This document shows positions 1-7,387 of a stretch of 7,387 bases of DNA, piece by piece. The notes below the pieces were generated by a model, which made no database searches, was not told the origin of the DNA, and saw only the letters and a program-made list of their open reading frames with translations. Every line of letters starts with the position of its first letter. Position 1 is the first letter of the stretch. Source of the DNA: Acidimicrobiaceae bacterium (GTDB lineage: Bacteria > Actinomycetota > Acidimicrobiia > Acidimicrobiales > MedAcidi-G1); NCBI GenBank assembly GCA_003541675.1, contig DPMC01000035.1:1-7387 (forward strand), in the 5' to 3' direction. The position numbers and the translations under genes are program-made.

Positions 1-326
1 CCAGCGATGGTCGGATCGGCCATGTCGCCGGCGACCAGAGTGAGTCGGTCAGCTCCCGGCTTGGCTCGGAGGCGGTCCAGCATCGACGGTGAGGCATCCA
101 GCCCGGTGACGGTCAGGCCCCGGTCGGCCAGCGGGAGAGCGAGTCGGCCCGTGCCGACGCCCAGCTCCAGCACGGTGCCTGCCGGCCCGGCGAGGGTGTT
201 GACCCGATCGGCTACCTCGCTGGGGGATCCGATCTGGGTGATGGCGATCCCGCCGTCGACGCCGTACCACTCGTCGTAGACCTCGGCGATGGTCTCGCCG
301 TAGGTCTCGCTGTCGTACCCGTCCAT
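1..326 (-). CDS. Class I SAM-dependent methyltransferase, N-terminal part (runs off left edge)
   Basis: The minus strand is open from an ATG at 326 to the window edge, giving 108 codons. The translation begins MDGYDSETYGETIAEVYDEW. It has the class I Rossmann signature: motif I VLELGVGTGRLALPLA (residues 52-67, SAM-binding glycines G56, G58, G60), motif II with the acidic residue in GLDASPSMLDRL (D77, ribose-hydroxyl binding in the family), and GDMADP (residues 100-105, usually the adenine-contacting loop). The YD.WYG N-terminus is common in small-molecule methyltransferases of the UbiE/Methyltransf_25/11 type. The substrate cannot be told because the C-terminal half is missing. The gene is divergent from the cysteine desulfurase, with a 75-base gap. 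No Shine-Dalgarno is visible. An in-frame TTG 36 bases upstream is possible but less likely than the ATG. Seen: motifs and frame. Inferred: general methyltransferase activity. Confidence 0.88.
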   Translation of the reverse strand, partial: MDGYDSETYGETIAEVYDEWYGVDGGIAITQIGSPSEVADRVNTLAGPAGTVLELGVGTGRLALPLADRGLTVTGLDASPSMLDRLRAKPGADRLTLVAGDMADPTIA

Positions 327-333
327 AATCCAG

Positions 334-362
334 AGTCTGGGGGAGGGATCGGCAAACTCCAA
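334..362 (-). promoter_or_regulatory. Weak candidate promoter of the methyltransferase
   Basis: Read on the minus strand, TTGGAG (362-357) is followed after 17 bases by CAGACT (339-334), then 7 bases, then the ATG at 326. The geometry fits a -35/-10 promoter with a leaderless or nearly leaderless start. The -10 departs from TANNNT at its first base, so support is weak. Confidence 0.25.
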
Positions 363-388
363 TAGGGACCCGTGGACCGGGTCGGCCG

Positions 389-404
389 TAGCCTTGACGT
401 CGTG
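389..404 (+). promoter_or_regulatory. Candidate leaderless promoter (-10 TAGCCT) of cysteine desulfurase
   Basis: TAGCCT (389-394) matches the actinobacterial -10 pattern TANNNT. Seven bases later comes an in-frame GTG at 402-404, so transcription would begin at or next to the start codon. No -35 match and no Shine-Dalgarno are visible at usable spacing. The same arrangement recurs at four other gene starts here, which raises confidence. Confidence 0.55.
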
Positions 405-1616
405 GGAGTGGAGCTGACGAACGAGATTCCCCAGAAACGGGTCTACCTGGATCATGCGGCAAGCACGCCGGCCCGGCCCGAGGTGGTGGCCGCCATGTTG
501 CCGTGGCTGACTGACCACCCCGGCAACCCGTCGGGTTCCCATGCCGCGGCCCGGGAGGCCCGGCGGGCGGTCGACGACGCTCGCGACCATGTGGCCGTCC
601 TAGTCGGGTGCCTACCGGGTGAGGTGGTCTTCACCTCTGGGGGGACCGAGGCCGACAACCTGGCTGTGGACGGCGTGGTCCGGGCCACCGGTGGTCTGCC
701 GGTGTGTAGCGCGGCCGAACATCCGGCGGTTCTGGAGCCGGTACGTGACGCCGGCGGGCTGGTGGTGCCGACCGACGCCGGTGGCTGTATCGACCTCGAG
801 GCGCTGTCCGAGGTGCTGGCCTCGGTCGACGCCTCTCCGGCGGCCGATGCCCCGGAGACGGGGATCGCCCTGGTGTCGGCCATGGTGGCCAACAACGAGA
901 CTGGAGCGGTGACCGACATCGACGCGGTGGCCGCGGTGGTGGCCGAGCATGCGCCCGACACCGTTGTGCACACCGACGCCGTGCAGGCCACTGCATGGCT
1001 GGACCTGCCCGCGACGGTCCATCGAGCCGGGTTGGTCAGCATCACTGGCCACAAGTTCGGCGGCCCCAAGGGCGCCGGCGCACTGGTGGTGCGGGCTGGG
1101 GTGCCGTTGGCGCCCGTCCTACGGGGTGGTGGACAGGAACGAGAACGGCGCAGCGGAACCCAGAACGTGCCGGCCATCGTGGGCCTTGGCGAAGCAGCCC
1201 GTCTGATGGTCGTCGAGCGTGACGCCGTTTGCCAGCGGGTCGGAGCCCTCCGGAACCGGCTGGAAGACGGGCTGGTGGAGGCCGTCAGCGGAGCCCGCCG
1301 GACGGTGCCCGACGGAACGCCCCGGACCCCGGGGGTGGCCCATCTGTGTTTCGATGGCATCGAGAGCGAAGAGTTGTTGTTCCTGCTGGAAAGGGACGGA
1401 ATCGCGGCCAGCGCCGCGTCGTCGTGTGCCAGCGGGGCTCAGGAACCCTCACCGGTCCTGGCCGCCATGGGCATCGACCGGGTGACGGCAGCGGGATCGC
1501 TACGACTGTCCTTGGGGTGGGCCAGTACCGGCGCTGACGTAGACCATGCCCTCGCCGTCGTCCCGGCGGCCGTAGAGCGACTTCGGGCCCACACCCGTTC
1601 GTTGCAGTCCAGATGA
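402..1616 (+). CDS. Cysteine desulfurase (IscS/NifS/YrvO family, class V aminotransferase fold)
   Basis: PLP enzyme that converts L-cysteine to alanine and leaves a persulfide on its catalytic Cys, for thionucleosides and/or Fe-S clusters. Numbering here is from the longer GTG at 372; subtract 10 for the GTG at 402. Family landmarks appear in order: YLDHAASTP near the N-terminus, GNPSG, FTSGGTEADNLA (phosphate loop), AEHPAV with the PLP-stacking H117, VANNETG (174-178), HTDAVQA with D202 (pyridine nitrogen), ITGHKFGGPKG with Schiff-base K228, GGGQERERRSGTQNVP, and the active-site loop ASSCASGAQEPSPVL with C352. GSLRLSLG closes the domain. Length (404-414 aa) is normal. The loop Cys in SSCASG is the group I (IscS-like) type. 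Start 402 is preferred because TAGCCT lies 7 bases upstream; 372 lacks such a signal and extends past the usual N-terminus. The stop overlaps the mnmA start (ATGA), so the pair is an operon, as with YrvO-MnmA of Bacillus. It may also serve Fe-S assembly; the sequence does not decide. Confidence 0.93.
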   Translation: MGVELTNEIPQKRVYLDHAASTPARPEVVAAMLPWLTDHPGNPSGSHAAAREARRAVDDARDHVAVLVGCLPGEVVFTSGGTEADNLAVDGVVRATGGLPVCSAAEHPAVLEPVRDAGGLVVPTDAGGCIDLEALSEVLASVDASPAADAPETGIALVSAMVANNETGAVTDIDAVAAVVAEHAPDTVVHTDAVQATAWLDLPATVHRAGLVSITGHKFGGPKGAGALVVRAGVPLAPVLRGGGQERERRSGTQNVPAIVGLGEAARLMVVERDAVCQRVGALRNRLEDGLVEAVSGARRTVPDGTPRTPGVAHLCFDGIESEELLFLLERDGIAASAASSCASGAQEPSPVLAAMGIDRVTAAGSLRLSLGWASTGADVDHALAVVPAAVERLRAHTRSLQSR

Positions 1617-2725
1617 CCGACCAGAGCCACGCCGTGTCTCACCCGTTGGGAACGCAGGACGGCGGCCCGATCGGGCCGGTGATGGTGGCCATGTCTGGGG
1701 GCGTCGACTCGTCGGTGGCAGCGGCTCTACTTCGCGACGCCGGCCATGAGGTGGTGGGGGTGACCCTTCGACTGTGGGGGGGCGAGTCCGACTCGGGGTG
1801 CTGCGCGGTGTCCGACGTCGACGATGCCCGTCGGGTGGCAGACGCCCTGGGGATCGAACACCACGTGTTCAATCTGGGCGATGACTTCGAGCGTGACGTG
1901 GTGGCGCCCTACGTGGCCGCCCACGCGGAGGGTCGCACTCCGAACCCATGCGTGGAGTGCAACCGACACCTCAAGTTCAACCGACTCCGGCACCGGGCCT
2001 CCGCTCTGGGCTTCGATCGGATAGCTACCGGGCACCACGCCCGGATCGTCCAACGGCGCGACGGCACCCGCCGCATTGCCCGGGCCGTCGACTCGGCCAA
2101 GGACCAGTCCTACGTGCTGCACATGCTCGACCAGCCACAGTTGGCCGGACTGCTGCTGCCCATAGGCGACCTGAGTAAGGACGAGGTCCGGCGTCGTGCG
2201 GCGGCCATAGGACTCCGGACGGCCGACAAGCCCGACAGTCAGGACGTGTGCTTCATCACGCGGGCCCACGGTCGGGAGGACTTCTTGGGCCGACGTATCC
2301 CGCTGACGCCCGGCCGGGTGGTGGACGGATCCGGCGCCGAGGTCGGTGCGGTTAACGCGATGGAGTTGGTGACCATTGGCCAACGTCGGGGGATGGCTCT
2401 GGCTGGTGGTGGTGCACCCCGTTACGCGGTGGCCGTGGACCTTCCGACAGCCACCGTGACCGTGGGGTCAGCCGCCGATCTACTGGTCGACGAGACCCCG
2501 GTTGAGAGTCTGGTCTGGACCGGCGATCACGTGGATACGGACGGACTGGCAGCACAGACGAGTGCCCACGGGACGGCCGAACCGGTGACGGTGCACGCCA
2601 GTCTGGAGAGGTCTCCGGACCGATGGCAACTGCGATGGGTCCGACCTCACCGTCGGGTGGCGCCAGGCCAGAGCGTGGTGTTCTACGAGGGCGACGAGGT
2701 GGTCGGCGGAGCGACGGCCGCCTGA
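1613..2725 (+). CDS. mnmA: tRNA-uridine 2-sulfurtransferase MnmA
   Basis: Makes 2-thiouridine at wobble position 34 of tRNA for Lys, Glu and Gln, using ATP to adenylate U34 and persulfide sulfur from a cysteine desulfurase. Of 370 residues: the PP-loop is AMSGGVDSS (S28-S34), followed by VVGVTLRLWG; the first catalytic Cys lies in NPCVECN (C113); GHHARI and KDQSYVLHML follow; LLPIGDLSKDEVRRRA and KPDSQDVCFI contain the second catalytic Cys (C213). The C-terminal beta-barrel ends VVFYEGDEVVGG, as is typical of the family. Length is normal. The ATG overlaps the stop of the upstream cysteine desulfurase by 4 bases, implying translational coupling, and there is no separate promoter signal. About 20 residues precede the usual start of homology (PVMVAMSGG); a later GTG at 1679 is possible, but the ATGA overlap favours 1613. 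The gene pairing suggests direct sulfur hand-over from the neighbouring enzyme (inference from YrvO-MnmA). Confidence 0.96.
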   Translation: MTDQSHAVSHPLGTQDGGPIGPVMVAMSGGVDSSVAAALLRDAGHEVVGVTLRLWGGESDSGCCAVSDVDDARRVADALGIEHHVFNLGDDFERDVVAPYVAAHAEGRTPNPCVECNRHLKFNRLRHRASALGFDRIATGHHARIVQRRDGTRRIARAVDSAKDQSYVLHMLDQPQLAGLLLPIGDLSKDEVRRRAAAIGLRTADKPDSQDVCFITRAHGREDFLGRRIPLTPGRVVDGSGAEVGAVNAMELVTIGQRRGMALAGGGAPRYAVAVDLPTATVTVGSAADLLVDETPVESLVWTGDHVDTDGLAAQTSAHGTAEPVTVHASLERSPDRWQLRWVRPHRRVAPGQSVVFYEGDEVVGGATAA

Positions 2726-2728
2726 CCT

Positions 2729-2772
2729 GTTTCAGGCCACTGACAGGTGGCCCGTTTCAGCCCACTGGCAGG
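2729..2772. repeat. Imperfect 19-bp direct repeat between mnmA and the convergent membrane gene
   Basis: Copies at 2729-2747 and 2754-2772 agree at 17 of 19 positions; both begin GTTTCAG and share CCACTG and CAGG. The two differences are at copy positions 8 (g/c) and 15 (a/g). The second copy includes the stop codon of the minus-strand gene (2757-2759). The first copy overlaps a hairpin (2735-2752). Confidence 0.6.
2735..2752. terminator. Candidate bidirectional terminator hairpin
   Basis: GGCCAC (2735-2740) and GTGGCC (2747-2752) are perfect inverted repeats around the 6-base loop TGACAG. An alternative fold pairs ACCTGT (2725-2730) with ACAGGT (2743-2748). The site lies 9 bases after the mnmA stop and just beyond the stop of the opposing gene. 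On the plus strand only a short TTT (2755-2757) follows, so it is not a classic U-tract terminator. Confidence 0.4.
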
Positions 2773-3713
2773 CGACGTCGGGCCGCTTCGGCAAGGACCA
2801 CGTCGGGACGGACCGGGGAACACAGGAAAGCCTCGATGGCTTGTACCTCCATGGCAGGCGTTGCAGCCCCGCCACGGGACTTGACGGGCAGGACGTCATG
2901 GGGCCGACGGCAACGGATCTCGAGGGCCAGGCCCCGGGCCTGCTGGGTGAAGTCGCTGGCACCGGTGTGGGCCGCTGCGGCGCCGAGCTGATCCAGTCCG
3001 GCCCTCTCGAGAAGAGTGGGCTCGGCAAGGGCCAGGTGGTCGTGGAGGACGAATCCGGCGGGTACCAGCACGATCCAACGGCGGGCCAGCCGGTGCAGCG
3101 ACCGGAGGGAGAGAATGGTCAGCGGGAGACCGACGGCGGTGACCACGGCTCCGGGCACCCACCGGGAGTGCAGAAGGAGGATCGGGCCAACGGCCGCGCC
3201 AGCGACGGTCACAGCGGTGGCCAGGGGGCCGAGGACTAGAACGACCGGGCCGGGCGCCCGCAACAGGAAGCGGCGCTCGTCGCCGTACGAAGCACCGTCC
3301 ACGAACCGGTCGGCTACCGGAGCGTCGAATGAGGCCAAAACAACGAGGATCCCGGCAAGAAGTGCGAAGCCGATGTGCACGAGGTCATCGGTAACGCTGG
3401 CGCTCCATACGGCGAGAGCGGCGACGCCCGGACCACCGACGCGCAGCACGGTCAGGGTCACCGGCAGCGGTACGAGGGTGGCCGTCAGACAGAACGCCCA
3501 GCAGACCCAGAGCGCCGCTGAGGTAGCCGAACGCGGTCCCGGGTCCATTCCATGGAGGGCATCGGCGACGGCGGGACCGATCAGGATCGGGAGGAGCACC
3601 CAGATGGCTCGCAGACCCGAGACGCCAAGTCGCTCGGCGCGGCGTCCCGGGTGGTCGTTCGTCCGCGACGAGGCCACGGAGGAAACCAGTGAAGGAAATA
3701 AGCGTCGAGCCAC
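2757..3713 (-). CDS. Integral membrane protein of unknown function, with soluble C-terminal domain
   Basis: I do not recognise a named family. The protein is 318 aa from GTG 3713 (319 from the adjacent GTG 3716). After a basic N-terminus there are about five hydrophobic spans, near residues 37-55, 66-90, 112-130, 156-183 and 187-205. The C-terminal third (about 206-318) is soluble. It opens with RSLHRLARRWIVLVPAGF followed by VLHDHLALAEP, which looks conserved and structured. The motif is reminiscent of a membrane-proximal beta domain (PH-like, as in YdbS/YdbT), but that is only a guess. There are no catalytic signatures. An in-frame TAG at 3725-3723 limits the N-terminus. Start 3713 is chosen because TAGCGT sits 6 bases upstream of it. 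The gene is convergent with mnmA and divergent from ligA. Hydrophobicity, length and codon use support real coding; the overlapping plus-strand frames are Arg/Pro-rich shadows. Confidence 0.8.
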   Translation of the reverse strand: MARRLFPSLVSSVASSRTNDHPGRRAERLGVSGLRAIWVLLPILIGPAVADALHGMDPGPRSATSAALWVCWAFCLTATLVPLPVTLTVLRVGGPGVAALAVWSASVTDDLVHIGFALLAGILVVLASFDAPVADRFVDGASYGDERRFLLRAPGPVVLVLGPLATAVTVAGAAVGPILLLHSRWVPGAVVTAVGLPLTILSLRSLHRLARRWIVLVPAGFVLHDHLALAEPTLLERAGLDQLGAAAAHTGASDFTQQARGLALEIRCRRPHDVLPVKSRGGAATPAMEVQAIEAFLCSPVRPDVVLAEAARRRLPVG

Positions 3714-3725
3714 CACCCCACGCTA
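3711..3725 (-). promoter_or_regulatory. Candidate leaderless promoter (-10 TAGCGT) of the membrane protein gene
   Basis: On the minus strand TAGCGT (3725-3720) is followed by 6 bases and GTG at 3713-3711. The tandem GTG at 3716 is only 3 bases from the hexamer, too close for a -10 to initiation distance. No -35 or Shine-Dalgarno is evident. The TAG of the hexamer is also the in-frame stop upstream of the gene. Confidence 0.5.
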
Positions 3726-3758
3726 GAGCCCGCTCCGGGGCCTGTTGCGGGCCCTCGG

Positions 3759-5846
<2,088 letters not shown>

Positions 5847-5847
5847 C

Positions 5848-5862
5848 CCACTGACCAGTTGG
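5848..5862. repeat. Short imperfect hairpin just after the ligA stop
   Basis: CCACTGACCAGTTGG begins 1 base after the ligA TGA. It can fold with CCACTG against CAGTTGG, with one bulged T and a very tight loop. It resembles the mnmA 3' hairpin segment (CCACTGAC, AG, TGGCCC in the same order). No T-run follows. It may assist termination; evidence is weak. Confidence 0.25.
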
Positions 5863-5903
5863 CCCATCCAGCGGTTGGTTGGACGATTGGCTGGGGCCCG
5901 CCC

Positions 5904-5924
5904 CCGGGTCAGCCGTCGACCCGG
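5904..5924. terminator. Inverted repeat over the stop codon of the small minus-strand gene
   Basis: CCGGGTC (5904-5910) and GACCCGG (5918-5924) are perfect 7-bp inverted repeats around a 7-base loop. The TGA stop of the minus-strand gene (5911-5909) lies at the loop/stem edge. The GC-rich stem lies in the ligA/small-gene convergent gap, but no U-tract follows on either strand, so a terminator role is a tentative inference. Confidence 0.3.
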
Positions 5925-6322
5925 AAGCACCAGTCGATGGTGGCGGTGCGGTCGGTGTTGCGGACTGGCCAGTAACGCACCGTGGCGCATACCTCCTGAG
6001 AGGGGAGTCGCTCGAGGGCCAGGCCGGCGTCGGGTCGGAAGATCACCGAGTTCAACGCCTTCTCGACCCTCTGCTGGTCGAAGGGGATGGCGGTGCCACC
6101 GATGTGGACGATCTCACCCACCCAGCCGGCAGCGAGGATGGCCCCCACGTTGGCCTGAGGCAGGACGGTGTCCCCCCGTGCGGGCAGGAGTTCAGACACG
6201 GCCGGATTGGTCGACACCGATACGTCGCCGAGGTTTTCGCTGGGTAGCAGAGCGGCCAGCACCAGCACGCCCACGCCGAGGCCCATGAGCACGCTGATGA
6301 CGAGGGCACGGCGTCGGGTCAC
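5909..6322 (-). CDS. Small membrane-anchored or secreted protein of unknown function
   Basis: 137 aa. The N-terminus MTRRRALVIS has a positively charged n-region followed by one hydrophobic span (about 6-26), then LPSENLG. This is a signal-anchor or signal peptide, so the rest should lie outside the cytoplasm. There is no lipobox cysteine. The exported part (about 30-137) looks like a single beta-rich, Ig-like domain: NPAVSELLPARGDTVLPQ, GAILAAGWVGEIVHIGG, AIPFDQQRVEKALNSVIFRP, ending in VCATVRYWPV and IDWCFRV. Its only two cysteines, C112 and C132, sit on neighbouring predicted strands and could form a disulfide. I do not recognise a named family. The GTG start has TAGCCT 6 bases upstream. 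It is divergent from the Ser/Thr kinase across a 43-base gap and convergent with ligA. Coding is supported by the membrane-protein-like start, by clean amino-acid composition, and by overlapping frames that are Arg/Pro-rich. Confidence 0.72.
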   Translation of the reverse strand: MTRRRALVISVLMGLGVGVLVLAALLPSENLGDVSVSTNPAVSELLPARGDTVLPQANVGAILAAGWVGEIVHIGGTAIPFDQQRVEKALNSVIFRPDAGLALERLPSQEVCATVRYWPVRNTDRTATIDWCFRVDG

Positions 6323-6334
6323 GGGCGCAGGCTA
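6320..6334 (-). promoter_or_regulatory. Candidate leaderless promoter (-10 TAGCCT) of the small secreted protein gene
   Basis: On the minus strand TAGCCT (6334-6329) is followed by GCGCCC and GTG (6322-6320). The hexamer and 6-base spacing match the kinase promoter on the opposite strand, 19 bases away. No -35 or Shine-Dalgarno is visible. Confidence 0.55.
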
Positions 6335-6353
6335 TCCATAGCGTTCGGACGGG

Positions 6354-6368
6354 TAGCCTCCGGGGGTG
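6354..6368 (+). promoter_or_regulatory. Candidate leaderless promoter (-10 TAGCCT) of the Ser/Thr kinase gene
   Basis: TAGCCT (6354-6359), 6 bases, then GTG at 6366. The G-run in the gap (6362-6366) directly abuts the start codon, too close to serve as a ribosome binding site. The hexamer is the same as at 389 and at 6334 (minus). Confidence 0.55.
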
Positions 6369-7387
6369 ACCGACGGATTCACCGACGGGGCCCCCGCCGG
6401 CCCGGGCGGCGCCATGCCCGCGCCAGGCCGGATGCTGGGTGGTCGATATCGCCTGGGTGGTGTCATCGGCACCGGCGGCTCGGGCACCGTGTACCTCGCC
6501 GACGACTTGTCGCTGGGTCGCCAGGTAGCCGTCAAGGTGCTCCATTCCTCGCTGGTCGGAGACCAGGCGTTCGTCGAGCGGTTCCGGGCCGAAGCCCGTC
6601 TGGTGGCCTCGTTGGCCGACCCCCACGTGGTGGCCATCTACGACTGGGGGGTCGACGGGCAGGCCTACCTGGTGACCGAGTACCTGGGTGGTGGCAGCCT
6701 CCGCAGCATCCTGTCGTCGGGTCGCACGCTCACGCCGTCGCAGATGCTGATGGTGGCCCTCGAGGCCTGCCGGGCACTGGACCATGCGCACCGCCAGGGC
6801 ATCATCCACCGGGATGTCAAGCCGGCCAACCTGCTCTTCGGACAAGACGCCCGCCTGCGTATTGCTGACTTCGGTCTGGCCGACGCCCTGACCGGCTCGA
6901 CCAGCCGGGAGTTGTTCGGCGGAGGCGGCGTGATCGGCACGGCACGGTACGCCTCGCCTGAGCAGGCCCAGGGCCATCCGTTGGACGGTCGTTCCGACGT
7001 CTACGCCCTCGCCCTCTGCATGGTCGAGGCGGTGACCGGCCACCTCCCCTTCGTGGCTGACACCATCGCCGACACGCTGGTAGCCCGCGTCGGGCAGAAC
7101 GTCCCCATTCCCGAGGCCCTCGGACCGCTGGTGCCGGTGGTCGCTAGTGCCGGGACCGCTGATGTGGAGAACCGCCCGTCGGCCCGTGAACTGGGCCGTC
7201 TACTACTCGACGTGGCTGGGCGGATGTCCCGACCCGAGCCACTGCCCCTCGTGGGTCCCGGCGAGGTCGGCGCCGCCCCGATGCCCGGCGAGGCCGAACA
7301 CGGCGCACCGTCGGTGTTCACCGATCCCGGCCCGGCCACCCAGGCCCATTCCCCGATCCAGGCCCATTCGCCGGTCCACGGACAGAC
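6366..7387 (+). CDS. Eukaryotic-type Ser/Thr protein kinase (PknB-like), C-terminus beyond window
   Basis: Open for 340 codons to the right edge. A short Gly/Pro-rich N-terminus precedes a complete Hanks-type kinase domain (about 27-283): GGRYRLGGVIGTGGSGTVYL (Gly loop 35-42), VAVKVL with ATP-anchoring K57, E76 of helix C (FRAEARL), hinge VTEYLGGGSL, catalytic loop HRDVKPANLL with D150 and K152, IADFGLAD with metal-binding D168, a Gly-rich activation segment, then GTARYASPEQ, RSDVYALALCMVEAVTG and RPSARELGRLL. All catalytic residues are intact, so an active kinase is expected. From about 285 it becomes a Pro/Ala/Gly-rich linker with a hexapeptide repeat at the edge. In this family a membrane span and PASTA or other sensor domain often follow, but none is visible here. 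The GTG start is chosen on the upstream TAGCCT and the normal distance to the Gly loop. Substrates are unknown. The neighbour across the divergent promoter is an exported protein. Confidence 0.93.
   Translation, partial: MTDGFTDGAPAGPGGAMPAPGRMLGGRYRLGGVIGTGGSGTVYLADDLSLGRQVAVKVLHSSLVGDQAFVERFRAEARLVASLADPHVVAIYDWGVDGQAYLVTEYLGGGSLRSILSSGRTLTPSQMLMVALEACRALDHAHRQGIIHRDVKPANLLFGQDARLRIADFGLADALTGSTSRELFGGGGVIGTARYASPEQAQGHPLDGRSDVYALALCMVEAVTGHLPFVADTIADTLVARVGQNVPIPEALGPLVPVVASAGTADVENRPSARELGRLLLDVAGRMSRPEPLPLVGPGEVGAAPMPGEAEHGAPSVFTDPGPATQAHSPIQAHSPVHGQ
7341..7376 (+). repeat. Two tandem 18-bp units in the kinase linker (QAHSP[I/V])
   Basis: Units 7341-7358 and 7359-7376 agree at 16 of 18 bases and encode QAHSPI and QAHSPV. 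They are followed by HGQ at the window edge, so the array may continue. The frame is kept by the multiple-of-three unit. Likely a flexible linker repeat. Confidence 0.7.

Noticed and set aside
324..329. CATAAT as a plus-strand -10 box for the cysteine desulfurase
   Set aside because: Close to TATAAT, but no -35 at the right distance, and it lies over the methyltransferase start codon. TAGCCT at 389 fits the recurring pattern better.
452..1360. Long minus-strand frame (302 codons) opposite the cysteine desulfurase
   Set aside because: Ser/Arg/Thr/Pro-rich translation with no motif. The plus strand carries a complete, unmistakable enzyme; this is a GC-rich antisense shadow.
1727..2383. Minus-strand frame of 218 codons opposite mnmA
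   Set aside because: No recognisable domain, and it lies wholly within intact mnmA; a shadow frame.
3016..3726. Plus-strand frame of 236 codons opposite the membrane protein
   Set aside because: Arg/Thr-rich low-complexity product, while the minus strand gives clear membrane spans and a leaderless start signal.
6192..7043. Minus-strand frame of 283 codons across the small gene and kinase
   Set aside because: It crosses the divergent promoter region and overlaps a kinase domain with every catalytic motif; its product is Gly/His/Arg-rich without domains.

Overview
This is a GC-rich, densely coded bacterial window. Most visible starts are GTG and Shine-Dalgarno sequences are largely absent. 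The DNA ligase, the IscS/YrvO-like cysteine desulfurase and the eukaryotic-type Ser/Thr kinase fit an actinobacterium. My best guess is the Acidimicrobiia or a relative, inferred from overall sequence style and not from a marker gene. The content is housekeeping. I see no phage, transposon, CRISPR array, tRNA or rRNA.

Layout: (1) minus strand, 1-326, the N-terminal part of a class I SAM-dependent methyltransferase that runs off the left edge. (2) Plus strand, 402-2725, a two-gene operon of cysteine desulfurase and tRNA 2-thiouridylase mnmA with a 4-base ATGA stop/start overlap. The first enzyme mobilises sulfur from cysteine and the second installs it at U34 of tRNA. (3) Minus strand, 2757-3713, an unidentified integral membrane protein with a conserved-looking soluble tail, convergent with mnmA. 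(4) Plus strand, 3771-5846, complete NAD-dependent DNA ligase ligA. (5) Minus strand, 5909-6322, a small membrane-anchored or secreted protein of unknown function. (6) Plus strand, 6366 to the right edge, the catalytic domain and start of the linker of a PknB-type Ser/Thr kinase.

The most interesting signal is regulatory. All five uncoupled genes with a complete start in the window (cysteine desulfurase, membrane protein, ligA, small secreted protein, kinase) carry a TAGNNT hexamer exactly 6 or 7 bases before an in-frame GTG. None has a convincing ribosome binding site there. This is the arrangement expected for leaderless mRNAs, where the -10 element places transcription initiation on the start codon itself. 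It also resolves the start choice for two genes (402 rather than 372; 3713 rather than 3716). The convergent or 3' gaps hold small inverted repeats that may act as terminators. Two of these resemble each other in sequence.
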